DNA of 64,000 nt. Source: Bradyrhizobium septentrionale. GTDB lineage: Bacteria > Pseudomonadota > Alphaproteobacteria > Rhizobiales > Xanthobacteraceae. The notes beneath the pieces were generated by a model. That model had not been told where the DNA came from and ran no database searches. It saw only the letters and a program-made list of their open reading frames with translations. Positions 27,476-37,672 of this stretch are shown here, piece by piece. Position numbers and translations under genes: made by a program. The stretch lies in contig NZ_CP088285.1 of the NCBI RefSeq assembly GCF_011516645.4, positions 6,032,501 through 6,096,500 of the forward strand, written 5' to 3'. Numbering within the stretch: position 1 is the first letter of the stretch; the number at the start of each line of letters is the position of its first letter.

Positions 27476-28351
27476 TCAGCCGCGCGCCGCGCGGTCCTTC
27501 TCGTTCTGCGCCTTGATCGACTCGCGCGCCTTGGTCCAGTCGTCGTCGCTCCAGTCGCGCAGCTGGTAAAAATTGCCGCCCATGGCGAGCGCCTGTGCGC
27601 CGTCCATGGCGATGGTCTCGCCGTTGATCCAGTCGCAGCCGCCGGAGATCAGGAACACTGCGAGGTTCTGCAACTCCTCCATGGTGCCGACGCGGCCCAT
27701 CGGGTTCATCGCCTTGGTCCGCGCACCGGCCTCGTCGCCGGGCTTGATGCGCTTGCTCATGCCCTCGGTCGGGATCTCGCCGGGGGCGATGGTGTTGAGA
27801 CGGATGCCGTGGCGGCCCCATTCGATCGCCAGCGACATCGTCATGGCGTGGATCGCCGACTTGCTCATCGCCGACGGCACCACATAGGGCGAGCCGTTGC
27901 GTACCCAGGTCACCGTGATCGACACCACGTTGCCGCGATGCCCGCCGGCGATCCAGCGCCGGCCCACCGCGTGCGTGACGTAGAACGTGCCGTGCATCAC
28001 GATGTTGGCCACTGCATCAAATCCCCGCGTGGAGAGCTCTTCCGAGCGCGAGATGAAATTGCCGGCGGCGTTGTTGATCAGATCGGTGAGCGGACCGCTG
28101 GTGGTCCAGATCGCCTCGATCATCTCGTCGACCGCCATGGCATTGCGGATATCGACGCCATGGCTCACCACGCGTCCGCCATGCTCGGCCATCAACTCGG
28201 TGGCGGTTTCGTCGCAGACGCTCTTGCGGCGGCCGCAGATATGCACCTCGGCCCCGAGTTGCAGGAACCGCGAGGCCATGGCCTTGCCGAGGCCGGTGCC
28301 GCCGCCGGTGACCAGGATGCGCCGCCCGGTAAGAAGCTGATCAGAGAACAT
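27476..28351 (-). CDS. SDR family oxidoreductase, 2,4-dienoyl-CoA reductase-like
   Basis: 291 residues from ATG 28351, which has GGAGGAAACG in the right place; a GTG further up at 28363 is rejected. Motifs: LVTGGGTGLGKAMA, NNAAGNFISRSEEL, and SITVTWVRNGSPYVVPSAMSK in place of the usual Ser-Tyr-Lys spacing. This NNAAGNF and changed Tyr region are typical of DECR-like enzymes, which use NADPH to reduce dienoyl-CoAs. It is divergent from the crotonase at 28452. Confidence 0.85.
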   Translation of the reverse strand: MFSDQLLTGRRILVTGGGTGLGKAMASRFLQLGAEVHICGRRKSVCDETATELMAEHGGRVVSHGVDIRNAMAVDEMIEAIWTTSGPLTDLINNAAGNFISRSEELSTRGFDAVANIVMHGTFYVTHAVGRRWIAGGHRGNVVSITVTWVRNGSPYVVPSAMSKSAIHAMTMSLAIEWGRHGIRLNTIAPGEIPTEGMSKRIKPGDEAGARTKAMNPMGRVGTMEELQNLAVFLISGGCDWINGETIAMDGAQALAMGGNFYQLRDWSDDDWTKARESIKAQNEKDRAARG

Positions 28352-28451
28352 CGTTTCCTCCACGGGGGTTGTCAGTTAATTGGTCGATTGACTAAAAGCG
28401 GACAACGGCCTTTGTGTAAAGCGCCATCAAGGAACAGCGGAGGAGATTTCA

Positions 28452-29261
28452 ATGGAAGATCGCGTTTCGATATCGATTTCGGACGGTATCGCCGATGTCC
28501 GTCTGGTGCGGACCGACAAGATGAACGCGCTCGATGCCGCGATGTTCGAGGCATTGGTCGCCGCAACCGACCGGCTTTCCAAGGAAAAAGCCGTTCGGGT
28601 GGTGGTGCTATCAGGCGAAGGCCGGGCCTTCTGTGCCGGCCTCGACATGGGGCGTTTCGCCGCCATGAAGGACGGAGGTAACGGAGTGCCGGGCGGAGAG
28701 AACCGTGACCTGACGATCCGCACCCACGGCAAGGCCAATTTCGCGCAGCAGGCGGTGTGGGGCTGGCGCCAGCTTCCGGTGCCCGTGATCGCCGCGGTCC
28801 ACGGTGTCGCGTTCGGCGGCGGCTTCCAGCTCGCGCTCGGCGCCGACATGCGCTTCCTTTCGACCGACGCGCGGATGTCGATCATGGAAATCAAATGGGG
28901 CCTGGTGCCCGACATGGCGGGCACGCCGATCCTCGCAAGCCTGGTGCGCGACGATATCCTGCGCGAGCTGACCTATACCGGCCGCGTCTTCTCGGCGCAG
29001 GAAGCGCAGAGCTACGGCCTCGCCACCCGCGTCTGCGACGACCCGCGCGCCGCGGCGCTCGAGGTCGCGCGCGAGATCGCCGGCAAGAGCCCGGATGCCA
29101 TCCGCGCCGCCAAGCGGATGCTGAACAATCTGTCGGTCGATCCGGCCGCTGCACTGCTGGCGGAATCCGTCGAGCAGCAGAAGCTGCTCGGCAGCCCGAA
29201 CCAGACTGAATCCGTGCGCGCCAATCTGGAGAAGCGCGCGCCAAGGTTTGCGGATACGTGA
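28452..29261 (+). CDS. Crotonase/enoyl-CoA hydratase family protein
   Basis: 269 residues from ATG 28452 with GGAGGAG upstream. VLSGEGRAFCAGLDMGRF and HGVAFGGGFQLALGADM form the oxyanion hole. IMEIKWGLVPDMAGT carries a Glu and then an Asp as candidate catalytic residues, the dienoyl-CoA isomerase-like pattern. Together with the divergent DECR-like SDR it could handle unsaturated acyl-CoAs. The two are separated by a 100-base gap that must hold both promoters. Confidence 0.88.
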   Translation: MEDRVSISISDGIADVRLVRTDKMNALDAAMFEALVAATDRLSKEKAVRVVVLSGEGRAFCAGLDMGRFAAMKDGGNGVPGGENRDLTIRTHGKANFAQQAVWGWRQLPVPVIAAVHGVAFGGGFQLALGADMRFLSTDARMSIMEIKWGLVPDMAGTPILASLVRDDILRELTYTGRVFSAQEAQSYGLATRVCDDPRAAALEVAREIAGKSPDAIRAAKRMLNNLSVDPAAALLAESVEQQKLLGSPNQTESVRANLEKRAPRFADT

Positions 29262-29269
29262 ATCTCTCC

Positions 29270-29389
29270 GTCGTCATGGCCGGGCAAAAGCGCGAAGCGC
29301 GTCTTCGCGCAGATGTCCCGGCCATCCACGTCTTTCTTTGACGACGAAAGCAAGACGTGGATCACCGGGACAAGCCCGGTGATGACGAC
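29270..29389. repeat. Palindromic repeat, GTCGTCATGGCCGGG type
   Basis: GTCGTCATGGCCGGG at one end and CCCGGTGATGACGAC at the other enclose ATCCACGTCTT / AAGACGTGGAT. It fills most of the gap between the crotonase and the CoA ligase. A short copy (CATGGCCGGGACAAGGCCGGGCATG) is at about 15691-15716. Confidence 0.75.
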
Positions 29390-29430
29390 AATTGCCAACG
29401 TCGCTAACCAACAACGAAGAACAACAACAG

Positions 29431-30978
29431 ATGAGCGAAACGTCCCAACCCTTCCTCGGCATCGTCAGCGGCGAGCGCCGGCGCGATCACGCAGGGGTGG
29501 CCGAGCGCACTGAGCGTATTGCCAGCGGCCTGAACCAGCTCGGCGTCAAGCCGGGCGACAGCGTCTGCATGCTGATGCGCAACGACATTGCGTTCATCGA
29601 GGCCGCTTATGCGGCGATGCGGCTCGGCGCATATGGCGTGCCGATCAACTGGCACTTCAAGCCGGAGGAGATCAACTACGTGCTGACGGATTCCGGCACG
29701 CGCGTCCTGATCAGCCATGCCGACATGCTGCATCCGCTCCGTGGCGCGATCCCGCCCGACGTCACCGTGCTCAGCGTGCCGCCGCCGCCGGAAATCCTCG
29801 CCAACTACAAGATCAATCCCGATCATCTCGCGACGCCGGATTTCGCGATCGATTTCGAAGCCTGGCTCGCCCAGTTCCCGCGCTATGACGGCCCGGTGGT
29901 GCCGCAGCCGCAGAACATGATCTACACTTCGGGCACGACAGGCCACCCGAAGGGCGTGCGCCGCTTCGCGCCGACGCCGGAGCAGACCGCCAATGCGGAA
30001 GCGATGCGGGGGATGATTTACGGGCTGAAGCCGGGAGCACGCGCGATCCTGCCGGGTCCGTTGTATCATTCCGCGCCGAATTCCTTCGGGCTGCGCTCGG
30101 GCAAGCTCGGCGGCGCGCTGGTGCTGATGCCGCGCTTCGACGCGGAGGAATTTTTGGCACTGATCGAGCGCGAGCGGATCGACACCATCTTCATGGTGCC
30201 GACGATGTTCATCCGCCTGATGAAGCTGCCGGAGGAGGTGCGCAGCAAGTACGACATGTCGTCGTTGCGCCACATCATCCACGCCGCCGCGCCGTGCCCT
30301 GCCGACGTCAAGCGCGCCATGATCGACTGGTGGGGACCGGTGATCTACGAATTCTACGGTTCGACCGAGTCGGGAGCGGTGACGTTTGCAACTTCGGAGG
30401 ACGCGCTGAACAAGCCCGGCACGGTCGGAAAAATCTCGCCCGGCGCCGAGCTGCGCTTCATCGGCGACGACGGCCAGGAGGTGGCGCAGGGGCAGATCGG
30501 CGAGATCTATTCGCGGATTAAGGGCAATCCCGATTTCACCTATCACAACAAGTCCGAGAAGCGAGCCGAGATCGACCGGCAGGGGTTCATCACCTCCGGC
30601 GACGTCGGCTATATCGACGCCGACGGCTATGTCTTCATCTGCGACCGCAAGCGCGACATGGTGATCTCGGGCGGCGTCAACATCTACCCGGCGGAGATCG
30701 AGGCGGTGCTGCACGCGGTCCCCGGCGTGCACGATTGCGCGGTGTTCGGCATTCCCGATGCCGAGTTCGGCGAGGCGCTGATGGCGGTGGTCGAGCCGCA
30801 GCCGGGCGTGACGCTCGACATCGCCGGGGTCCGCGCCCAGCTGAAGACCGCGCTGGCCGACTACAAGGTGCCCAAGCACATCGAGATCCAGACCAACCTG
30901 CCGCGGGAGGATTCCGGAAAAATCTTCAAACGCCGGCTGCGTGACCCGTATTGGGAGCGCGAGGGGCGGAGGATTTAG
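29431..30978 (+). CDS. AMP-forming CoA ligase (acyl-CoA synthetase)
   Basis: 515 residues from ATG 29431; only a weak GAAGAA lies upstream. Motifs: IYTSGTTGHPKGVRRF, YEFYGSTESGAV, GFITSGDVGYIDADGYVFI, RKRDMVISGGVNIYPAEIE and EDSGKIFKRRLRDPYWE. The Arg-Phe after the phosphate loop recalls bile-acid or fatty-acyl CoA ligases of the FadD3/BaiB type, but the substrate is open. It lies in the same direction as the crotonase, with a repeat between them. Confidence 0.88.
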   Translation: MSETSQPFLGIVSGERRRDHAGVAERTERIASGLNQLGVKPGDSVCMLMRNDIAFIEAAYAAMRLGAYGVPINWHFKPEEINYVLTDSGTRVLISHADMLHPLRGAIPPDVTVLSVPPPPEILANYKINPDHLATPDFAIDFEAWLAQFPRYDGPVVPQPQNMIYTSGTTGHPKGVRRFAPTPEQTANAEAMRGMIYGLKPGARAILPGPLYHSAPNSFGLRSGKLGGALVLMPRFDAEEFLALIERERIDTIFMVPTMFIRLMKLPEEVRSKYDMSSLRHIIHAAAPCPADVKRAMIDWWGPVIYEFYGSTESGAVTFATSEDALNKPGTVGKISPGAELRFIGDDGQEVAQGQIGEIYSRIKGNPDFTYHNKSEKRAEIDRQGFITSGDVGYIDADGYVFICDRKRDMVISGGVNIYPAEIEAVLHAVPGVHDCAVFGIPDAEFGEALMAVVEPQPGVTLDIAGVRAQLKTALADYKVPKHIEIQTNLPREDSGKIFKRRLRDPYWEREGRRI

Positions 30979-30992
30979 GCCGACAAGCTACC

Positions 30993-31122
30993 GTCGTCCC
31001 GGGCAAGCGCAGCGCGACCCGGGACCCATAACCACAGATGCCTCTGTTGGGCGATCTGTGGCCCCATCCGAAGCCAACCTCGGACATCGGTGGTTATGGG
31101 TCCCTGCTTTCGCAGGGACGAC
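30993..31122. repeat. CCATAACCAC inverted-repeat element, copy 3
   Basis: Same outer and inner arms as the other copies, with a perfect GGGACCCATAACCAC / GTGGTTATGGGTCCC pair. It lies between the CoA ligase and ppc on the same strand. Confidence 0.88.
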
Positions 31123-31214
31123 AGGCAGTGTGCACCGCCCCCAAGTTCATCTTGCGCTGCGGCAAAAAATGCGCACATTTGGAGCGAGCCCGGCAGCCTC
31201 TGGAGTAGCCAGCC

Positions 31215-34022
31215 ATGTCTCCCCAGATCTTGCCTCCCCAGACCATGCCTTCCGAGACCGATACCCAGGCCAGGCGCGCGGCAGAAGTGCAGGCGCAGGA
31301 GGAGGATGCACGGCTCCGGGACGACATCCGCCTCCTCGGCCGCGTCCTCGGTGACACCGTGCGCGACCAGGAGGGGGCCGACGTATTCGACCTGGTCGAA
31401 CGCATCCGCCAGACCTCGGTCCGGTTCCATCGCGACGAGGACAAGCTGGCGCGGCGGGAGCTGGAGGGCATCCTCGACGGCATGTCGATCGCCGAGACGC
31501 TGCAGATCGTCCGCGCCTTCAGCTATTTCTCCCACCTCGCCAACATCGCCGAGGACCAGAACAACATCCGCCAGATGCGAAGCCGCGGCCCGAGCGGGGC
31601 GCCGCGGCCGAGCACGCTGGAGCAGACGCTGGTCCATGCCCGTCAGGCCGGCATCAGCCCGGCCGACCTGCGCGATTTCTTCAGGAGCGCGCTGGTCAGC
31701 CCTGTGCTGACGGCGCATCCGACCGAGGTCCGCCGCAAGAGCACGATGGACCGCGAGATGGAGATCGCTGACCTGCTCGACCGCCGCGAGCGGCTGCAGA
31801 TGACCCCGGAGGAGAGCGAGGCCAGCGACGAGCAGCTGCGCCGCGCGGTTGTGACGCTGTGGCAGACCAATCTCTTGCGCCGGACCAAGCTGACCGTGCT
31901 CGACGAGGTCGCCAACGGCCTGTCGTTCTACGACTACACCTTCCTGCAGGAGGTCCCGCGCGTGCATTGCGCGCTGGAGGACCGCCTGAACAAGGAGGGC
32001 GGCGAAGCCGGCGAGCTCGCCTCGTTCCTCAGGATGGGAAGCTGGATCGGCGGCGATCGCGACGGCAATCCGTTCGTCACCGCCGAGGTGATGCGCGGCA
32101 CGCTGCGGCTGCAGTCGAGCCGGGTGCTCAGCTTCTATCTCGAGGAGCTGCACGCGCTCGGTGCCGAGCTGTCGCTGGCGGCGTTTCTCGCCGACGTGTC
32201 GGACGAGCTCCGGACCCTTGCCGAGCGCTCGCCCGATACCTCACCACATCGAAGCGGCGAGCCTTATCGCCTGGCCGTCTCGGGCATCTACGCGCGGCTC
32301 GCGGCGACTGCCAGGAGGCTCGAGGTCGAGACCACGCGGCCGCCGGTCGGCAAGGCCGAACCCTATGCCAGCGTCAAGGAATTCCAGGCCGATCTCGACG
32401 TGCTCAATCGCTCGCTGATCGCGAACAATTCCGGCGTGATCGCGCGCGGCCGGCTGCGGCTGTTGCGGCGCGCGGTGGATTGCTTCGGCTTCCATCTGGC
32501 GCGGCTCGACATCCGCCAGAACTCGGCGGTGCATGAGCGAACCATCGCCGAGCTGCTCGATACCGCGAATTCCGGCATGTCCTATATGGCGCTCGGCGAG
32601 GACGCCCGCGTCAGCCTGCTGCTCGGCGAGTTGCGCAGCGCGCGGCCGCTCGTCTCGCCCTTCGTCAAATATTCCGAAGAGACCCAAAGCGAGCTCGCCG
32701 TGTTCCGTGCCGCGGCGGAGGCCCATGCCAAATTCGGCCCCGAGGTGATCCCCCAGTGCATCATCTCGATGTGCAAGGGCATGTCCGATATGCTCGAGGT
32801 CGCGGTGCTCCTGAAGGAGGTCGGGCTGGTCAATCCATCCGGCCGCAGCGCGATCAACGTCGTGCCGCTGTTCGAGACCATCGAGGATCTGCAGGCCTCC
32901 AGCGGCATCATGGACCGCATGCTGGTGCTGCACGACTATCGCAAGCTGGTCGACAGCCTCGGCTGCGTACAGGAGGTGATGCTCGGCTATTCCGACAGCA
33001 ACAAGGATGGCGGCTTCGTCACCTCGGGCTGGGAGCTCTACAAGGCCGAGATCGGACTCGTCGAGGTGTTCGAGCGCCACGGCGTGCGGCTGCGCCTGTT
33101 CCACGGCCGCGGCGGCTCGGTCGGCCGTGGCGGCGGCCCGAGCTATGATGCGATCATCGCGCAGCCCGGCGGCGCGGTGAACGGCCAGATCCGCATCACC
33201 GAACAGGGCGAGATCATCTCCTCGAAATATTCCAATGCCGAGGTCGGCCGCAGCAATCTGGAAATCCTCGCCGCGGCGACCCTGGAAACCAGCCTGCTGC
33301 AGCCGCGGCAGAGCGCGCCGCGTCCCGAATATCTCAAGGCGATGGAGCAGCTCTCCGCGCTCGCCTTCAAGGCTTATCGCGGCCTCGTCTATGAGACCGA
33401 GGGCTTTGCCGACTATTTCTGGGGCTCGACCGTCATCAACGAGATCGCGACCTTGAACATCGGCAGCCGTCCGGCCTCACGCAAGAAGACCCGCGAGATC
33501 GAGGACCTGCGCGCCATCCCCTGGGTGTTTTCCTGGGCGCAATGCCGGCTGATGCTGCCGGGCTGGTACGGTTTTGGCGCGGCGGTGGAGACCTGGATCG
33601 CGGAGCATCCGGAGCAGGGCATGCCGTTCCTGCAGGAGCTCTACCGGGAATGGCCGTTCTTCCGCACGCTGCTGTCCAACATGGACATGGTGCTGGCGAA
33701 GAGCTCGATCGCGATCGCCTCGCGTTATGCCGAGCTGGTACCCGATGTGGCGTTGCGCGAGAAGATCTTCGGCCAGATCCGCCGCGAGTGGCATCTCTCG
33801 ATCGAGACGCTGCTCGACATCATGGGCCACGACCGGCTGCTGCAGGGCAACCCGCTGCTGGACCGCGGCATCCGCAATCGCTTCCCCTATCTCGATCCGC
33901 TCAACCACGTGCAGGTCGAACTCTTGAAGGAGCATCGCGCGCAGAACCCGGACGAGCAGGTGCTGCGCGGGATTCAGATCACGATAAACGGGATCTCGGC
34001 GGGCTTGCGGAATAGCGGCTAG
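31215..34022 (+). CDS. ppc: Phosphoenolpyruvate carboxylase
   Basis: 935 residues, the normal bacterial size. It has [13 protein letters not shown] (catalytic His), [25 protein letters not shown] and [14 protein letters not shown] (catalytic Arg loop), and the C-terminus LRNSG in place of the common QNTG. It carboxylates PEP with bicarbonate to oxaloacetate, refilling the TCA cycle; in rhizobia it is an anaplerotic enzyme. ATG 31215 with GGAG upstream. It is flanked by repeat copies on both sides, so it is probably transcribed alone. Confidence 0.97.
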   Translation: MSPQILPPQTMPSETDTQARRAAEVQAQEEDARLRDDIRLLGRVLGDTVRDQEGADVFDLVERIRQTSVRFHRDEDKLARRELEGILDGMSIAETLQIVRAFSYFSHLANIAEDQNNIRQMRSRGPSGAPRPSTLEQTLVHARQAGISPADLRDFFRSALVSPVLTAHPTEVRRKSTMDREMEIADLLDRRERLQMTPEESEASDEQLRRAVVTLWQTNLLRRTKLTVLDEVANGLSFYDYTFLQEVPRVHCALEDRLNKEGGEAGELASFLRMGSWIGGDRDGNPFVTAEVMRGTLRLQSSRVLSFYLEELHALGAELSLAAFLADVSDELRTLAERSPDTSPHRSGEPYRLAVSGIYARLAATARRLEVETTRPPVGKAEPYASVKEFQADLDVLNRSLIANNSGVIARGRLRLLRRAVDCFGFHLARLDIRQNSAVHERTIAELLDTANSGMSYMALGEDARVSLLLGELRSARPLVSPFVKYSEETQSELAVFRAAAEAHAKFGPEVIPQCIISMCKGMSDMLEVAVLLKEVGLVNPSGRSAINVVPLFETIEDLQASSGIMDRMLVLHDYRKLVDSLGCVQEVMLGYSDSNKDGGFVTSGWELYKAEIGLVEVFERHGVRLRLFHGRGGSVGRGGGPSYDAIIAQPGGAVNGQIRITEQGEIISSKYSNAEVGRSNLEILAAATLETSLLQPRQSAPRPEYLKAMEQLSALAFKAYRGLVYETEGFADYFWGSTVINEIATLNIGSRPASRKKTREIEDLRAIPWVFSWAQCRLMLPGWYGFGAAVETWIAEHPEQGMPFLQELYREWPFFRTLLSNMDMVLAKSSIAIASRYAELVPDVALREKIFGQIRREWHLSIETLLDIMGHDRLLQGNPLLDRGIRNRFPYLDPLNHVQVELLKEHRAQNPDEQVLRGIQITINGISAGLRNSG

Positions 34023-34029
34023 CCACAGC

Positions 34030-34150
34030 GTCGTCCCGGCGAAGGCCGGGACCCATAACCACGACTGCGAGTGTCGTGAACGATGTGGGCCCCAGCTTTC
34101 TTCAACAATCAACAGCGGTGGTAATGGGTCCCGGCCTTCGCCGGGACGAC
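34030..34150. repeat. CCATAACCAC inverted-repeat element, copy 4
   Basis: GTCGTCCCGGCGAAGGCCGG ... GGGACCCATAACCAC, then GTGGTAATGGGTCCC (one mismatch) ... GGGACGAC. It lies between the convergent ppc and SMP-30 genes. Confidence 0.85.
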
Positions 34151-34157
34151 GGTTAGA

Positions 34158-35270
34158 TCAACAATTATGCGCGCCTCTGGTCTCGACATAGACCGCGTAG
34201 AGCGACTGGCTTGCCGTCATGAACAGGCGGTTGCGCTTCTTGCCGCCGAAGGTGAGGTTGGCGCAGGTCTCCGGCAGCAGTATCTGGCCGATGCGCTGGC
34301 CGTCGGGCGCAAACACCTGCACGCCATCATAGCCGGGTCCGACCCAGCCGGCGCCGACCCAGATGTTGCCGTCGACGTCGACGCGCATGCCGTCCGGGAA
34401 GCCCGACTTGCCGTCCAGCGTCATGTCGATCAGCGTGCGCGGGTTGGAGAGCTTGTCGCCGTTGAGGTCGTACTGCCAGACAATGTTCTTGGCGTTCGGA
34501 TAATGCGTGATGCCGGTGTCGCAGACATAGACCTTCTTGTAGTCGTGGCTGAAGGCGATGCCGTTCGGCTTGAACGGTTCGTCGGCGACCTTGGTGACCT
34601 GGCCGGTCGACGTGTCCAGGCGATAGACCGCTTCCTTCTGGTAGGGCTGCTTCGATCCGGTGTTGGCCAGTTGGCCCTCATAGATCGAGATCGCGCCGTA
34701 GCCGGGATCGGTGAACCAGATCGACTTGTCGTTGGGATGCACGACCATGTCGTTCGGCCCGTTGAGCTGCTTGCCGTTGGCCTGCTCCGCCAATGACGTG
34801 ACGGTTCCATCGTGCTCGTAGCGCACGAGGCGCGTGCGCTCAGCCGTGATCTGCCGGCCCTCGAAATCGAAGGTCGAGCCGTTGGCCTCGTTCGACGGCT
34901 TGTGGAACTGTTCGGAGATGTGGCCGTCATCGTCGAGATAGCGCAACTGCCGGTTGGCCGGGATGTCGCTCCACACCAGATACTGGCCCTGTGCGTTCCA
35001 GGCCGGGCCTTCCGCCCACAGACAGCCGGTGTAGAGCCGCTTGATCGCGGTGTTGCCAACCTTGGCCTTGAAGCGCTTGTCGTCGATCACGACGATATCG
35101 GGGTCGGGATAACGCTGCGGCTCCGCGTTGCGGCCGAAGTCGCGCGCTGCAGCATCGGATGCAGCCATCGCGGTTGCAGCAAGCGCGGTTGCGCCGCGCA
35201 AGATTGTTCGACGGTCGAACGCCTTCGCGCCGTCGCCCTCGTGTTTCTGAATGTTGCTTGGATTTGTCAC
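34158..35270 (-). CDS. Tat-exported SMP-30/gluconolactonase (LRE-like) family protein
   Basis: 370 residues starting at GTG 35270, with GGGAGGA six bases upstream; an ATG at 35288 would place that ribosome site inside the gene. The N-terminus DRRTILRGATALAATAMAAS is a twin-arginine signal, so the protein is folded before export to the periplasm. A six-bladed propeller follows, with WAEGPAW, NGPNDMVVHP, WFTDPGYG, PNGIAFSHD and PDGMRVDVDGNIWV, which carry the metal ligands (E, N, D) of the SMP-30 lactonases. It probably hydrolyses a sugar lactone or similar ester. Confidence 0.86.
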   Translation of the reverse strand: MTNPSNIQKHEGDGAKAFDRRTILRGATALAATAMAASDAAARDFGRNAEPQRYPDPDIVVIDDKRFKAKVGNTAIKRLYTGCLWAEGPAWNAQGQYLVWSDIPANRQLRYLDDDGHISEQFHKPSNEANGSTFDFEGRQITAERTRLVRYEHDGTVTSLAEQANGKQLNGPNDMVVHPNDKSIWFTDPGYGAISIYEGQLANTGSKQPYQKEAVYRLDTSTGQVTKVADEPFKPNGIAFSHDYKKVYVCDTGITHYPNAKNIVWQYDLNGDKLSNPRTLIDMTLDGKSGFPDGMRVDVDGNIWVGAGWVGPGYDGVQVFAPDGQRIGQILLPETCANLTFGGKKRNRLFMTASQSLYAVYVETRGAHNC

Positions 35271-35454
35271 GAAAGTCCTCCCAGTCATTGTTGTTATTGG
35301 GGAGGGCGATCATGCACCCGCAATTCTGGCACAATGCAGGCACGCGATGATGAAACAACCAAAGAGTGTGTCGCCCCGGCCTCGTGCGCGATTGCGCGTG
35401 GAGTTCACCGAGGCGACTTTTTCATAAACTGTCAGATCGGATCCCAAGATCAGA
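35271..35454. other. Intergenic spacer with a short direct duplication
   Basis: CAGATCGGATCCCA at 35433-35446 is repeated exactly at 35456-35469, 23 bases on. The second copy forms the stop and last codons of the SDR gene. Nothing else is seen in the 184-base spacer. Confidence 0.6.
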
Positions 35455-36369
35455 TCAGATCGGATCCCAGGTGAAGACGTCGGCCGAGCGGTCGAGCTTG
35501 GCGAACGATCCCTTCAGCGCCGGCATGCCGTGTTCGGCAATGGTCTCGGGCGTCCAGCCTTCGCCGCGATGAACCGAGCGCACCGGACGATGCTGGCCGA
35601 ACAGGAATATCTCGTTCATGCGCACGCCGAAAATTTGTCCGGTGACGTCCTTGGCGGCATCCGAGAGCAGGTAGGCGCAGACCGGCGCGATCTTCTCCGG
35701 GCCCATCTGCTTGATCTTCTCGACCCGCGCCTTCTCGGCATCGGTCTCGGTCGGGATGGTGCCGATCATGCGGGTCCAGGCGAACGGCGAGACGCAGTTC
35801 GAGCGCACGTTGAAGCGGCCCATGTCGAGCGCGATCGATTTCGACAGGCCGACGATGCCGAGCTTGGCGGCGGCGTAGTTGGCCTGGCCGTAATTGCCGA
35901 TCAGGCCCGAGGTCGAGGTGAAGTGCACGAACGAGCCCGACTCCTGCTCGCGGTAGATGCGCGCCGCGGCGTGGCTGACATAAAACGAGCCCATCAGATG
36001 CACCTTGATGACGGCCTCGAAGGCTTCGACGCTCATCTTGTGGAAGATCATGTCGCGCAGGATGCCGGCATTGTTGACGACGCCGTCGAGCCGGCCGAAG
36101 TGGTCGGTCGCGGTCTTCACGATCTTGCTGGCGGGGATCGCTTCCGCCACCGACTCGAAATTGGCAACCGCCGTTCCGCCGCGCTTCTTGATCTCCTCGA
36201 CCACCTCCTCGGCGGGCGCCGCGTTCGAGCCGGCGCCGTCGGCGGCGCCACCGGGATCGTTGACCACGACCTTGGCGCCTTCCGCCGCGCAGAGCAGCGC
36301 GATCTCGCGGCCGATGCCGCGGCCCGCGCCGGTGACGATGATGACTTTATCCTGCAGTGATTTTGCCAT
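35455..36369 (-). CDS. SDR family oxidoreductase, (3R)-hydroxyacyl-CoA dehydrogenase-like
   Basis: 304 residues from ATG 36369 with GGAGAA upstream. VTGAGRGIGREIALLCAAEG, VVVNDPGG (specific for the MFE-2-like branch), NNAGILRDMIFHKM, Ser in TSTSGLIGNYGQANYAAAK with Y-x3-K, and a C-terminal tail of about 50 residues beyond the normal SDR end (from VRMNEIFLFGQHRPVRSVHR). It resembles the dehydrogenase domain of peroxisomal multifunctional enzyme 2. It likely works with the thiolase-like gene and Zn-ribbon protein behind it. Confidence 0.87.
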   Translation of the reverse strand: MAKSLQDKVIIVTGAGRGIGREIALLCAAEGAKVVVNDPGGAADGAGSNAAPAEEVVEEIKKRGGTAVANFESVAEAIPASKIVKTATDHFGRLDGVVNNAGILRDMIFHKMSVEAFEAVIKVHLMGSFYVSHAAARIYREQESGSFVHFTSTSGLIGNYGQANYAAAKLGIVGLSKSIALDMGRFNVRSNCVSPFAWTRMIGTIPTETDAEKARVEKIKQMGPEKIAPVCAYLLSDAAKDVTGQIFGVRMNEIFLFGQHRPVRSVHRGEGWTPETIAEHGMPALKGSFAKLDRSADVFTWDPI

Positions 36370-36420
36370 GTGGGTTCTCCTTGTTGCTGTATGTCCGCAG
36401 GCCGATGCGGAGCCCCCACT

Positions 36421-36497
36421 CGTCATGCGCGGGCTTGACCCGCGCATCCATCCTTCTTCAGAAGGAGATGGATTGCCGGGTCAGGCCCGGCAATGAC
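36421..36497. repeat. Palindromic repeat, CGTCATGCGCGGGCTTGACC type
   Basis: Two hairpins, CATGCGCGGGCTTGACCCGCGCAT and TTGCCGGGTCAGGCCCGGCAA, lie head to head, with ATCCAT/ATGGAT between them. It is located between the SDR and thiolase-like genes. Confidence 0.75.
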
Positions 36498-36528
36498 AGA
36501 TTGGGCGCTGCGCTCGCGCCAGCCATTG

Positions 36529-37668
36529 CTATCGTTCGTTCGTAAAGATGATCGTGCCTGACGCCGCGAACATGCCGCCGACGCCGTGGCAGACCGAGAT
36601 CTTCGCGTTCGGCACCTGCGCCGGCGCGATGCCGCGCATCTGCCGCACGCTCTCCTGCAACGCGTACATGCCGTACATGCCTGAGTGCATGTAGCTCAGC
36701 CCGCCGCCATTGGTGTTGAGCGGCAGCTTGCCGCCGGGTCGGGTGTTGCCGTCGGCGATGAATTTGCCGGTTTCCTCATGGGGCATGAAGCCGAGGTCGC
36801 CGAGGCCGTAGAGCGGCAGATGCGCGAAGGCGTCGTAGATCATCAGATGATCGACGTCCTTGTGGGCGATGCCGGCCTCCTTGAAGGCGAGCGGGCCCGC
36901 CACCTTGAAGGCCCGCGATGAGTCAAACGTCTTCATCTGGCTGACCATCGGCGTTTCGACGCTCTCGCCGGTGCCGAGGATGTACACCGGCTTCTGCGGG
37001 AAATCCTTGGCGCGATCGGCCGAGGTGAGGATCAGGGCGCCGCCGCCGTCGGTGACGAGGCAGCATTGCAGCAGCCGGAACGGGTAGGCGATCATCCGCG
37101 AGTTCAGCACGTCGGCGACCGTGATCGGGTCCTTCATGGTCGCGCGCGGATTCTTCGCCGCCCATTCGCGCTGCACGACCGCGACCATCGCAAGCTGCTC
37201 ATGGGTGATGCCGTGCGTCTTCATGAAGCGCAGCACCGGAATGGGAAACATGCTCGGCGGTCCATACACGCCGTACGGTGACTCGAACTGGCCGTTGAGG
37301 CTGTCGGGTGCGGTGAAGCGCGGCTGCTTGCCGATCATCGACCTGCCGCTCTCGGCATGGGTGATCAGCACGGTCTTGCAGAGGCCGGCCTCGATCGCCG
37401 CCGCGGCGTGGCGGACATGCAGCATGAACGAGCAGCCGCCGACCGAGGTGCCGTCGACCCAGGTCGGCGTGATGCCGAGATAGTGGGCCATCTGCTGCGG
37501 GGTCTCGACCGCGGTGGCGAAGCCGTCGATGTCGGACAGTTTCAGGCCGGCATCCGCAATCGCATTCAGCGCCGCGTCGGCGTGCAGCTGGATCTGCGAC
37601 ATGTTCGGGATGACGCCGAGCTCGGTGGTCTCTGCCGCACCGACGACGGCAACCTGGTTCCTGCGCAT
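36529..37668 (-). CDS. Thiolase family protein (SCP2-thiolase-like)
   Basis: 379 residues. GTSVGGCSFMLHVRHAAAAI holds the nucleophile region, LLQCCLVTDGGGALILTS and NTNGGGLSYMHSGMYG follow, with H in VCHGVGGMFAASG. It belongs to the thiolase-like proteins that act with a separate Zn-ribbon/OB-fold protein; members of this group are known as retro-aldolases in steroid side-chain loss as well as thiolases. The OB-fold gene sits 4 bases upstream on the same strand, so the two are co-translated. Confidence 0.87.
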   Translation of the reverse strand: MRRNQVAVVGAAETTELGVIPNMSQIQLHADAALNAIADAGLKLSDIDGFATAVETPQQMAHYLGITPTWVDGTSVGGCSFMLHVRHAAAAIEAGLCKTVLITHAESGRSMIGKQPRFTAPDSLNGQFESPYGVYGPPSMFPIPVLRFMKTHGITHEQLAMVAVVQREWAAKNPRATMKDPITVADVLNSRMIAYPFRLLQCCLVTDGGGALILTSADRAKDFPQKPVYILGTGESVETPMVSQMKTFDSSRAFKVAGPLAFKEAGIAHKDVDHLMIYDAFAHLPLYGLGDLGFMPHEETGKFIADGNTRPGGKLPLNTNGGGLSYMHSGMYGMYALQESVRQMRGIAPAQVPNAKISVCHGVGGMFAASGTIIFTNER

Positions 37669-37672
37669 CGCG

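Noticed and set aside
25904..28681. 925-codon forward frame across the CoA ligase and SDR genes
   Set aside because: It lies antisense to two real genes and passes through a repeat element.
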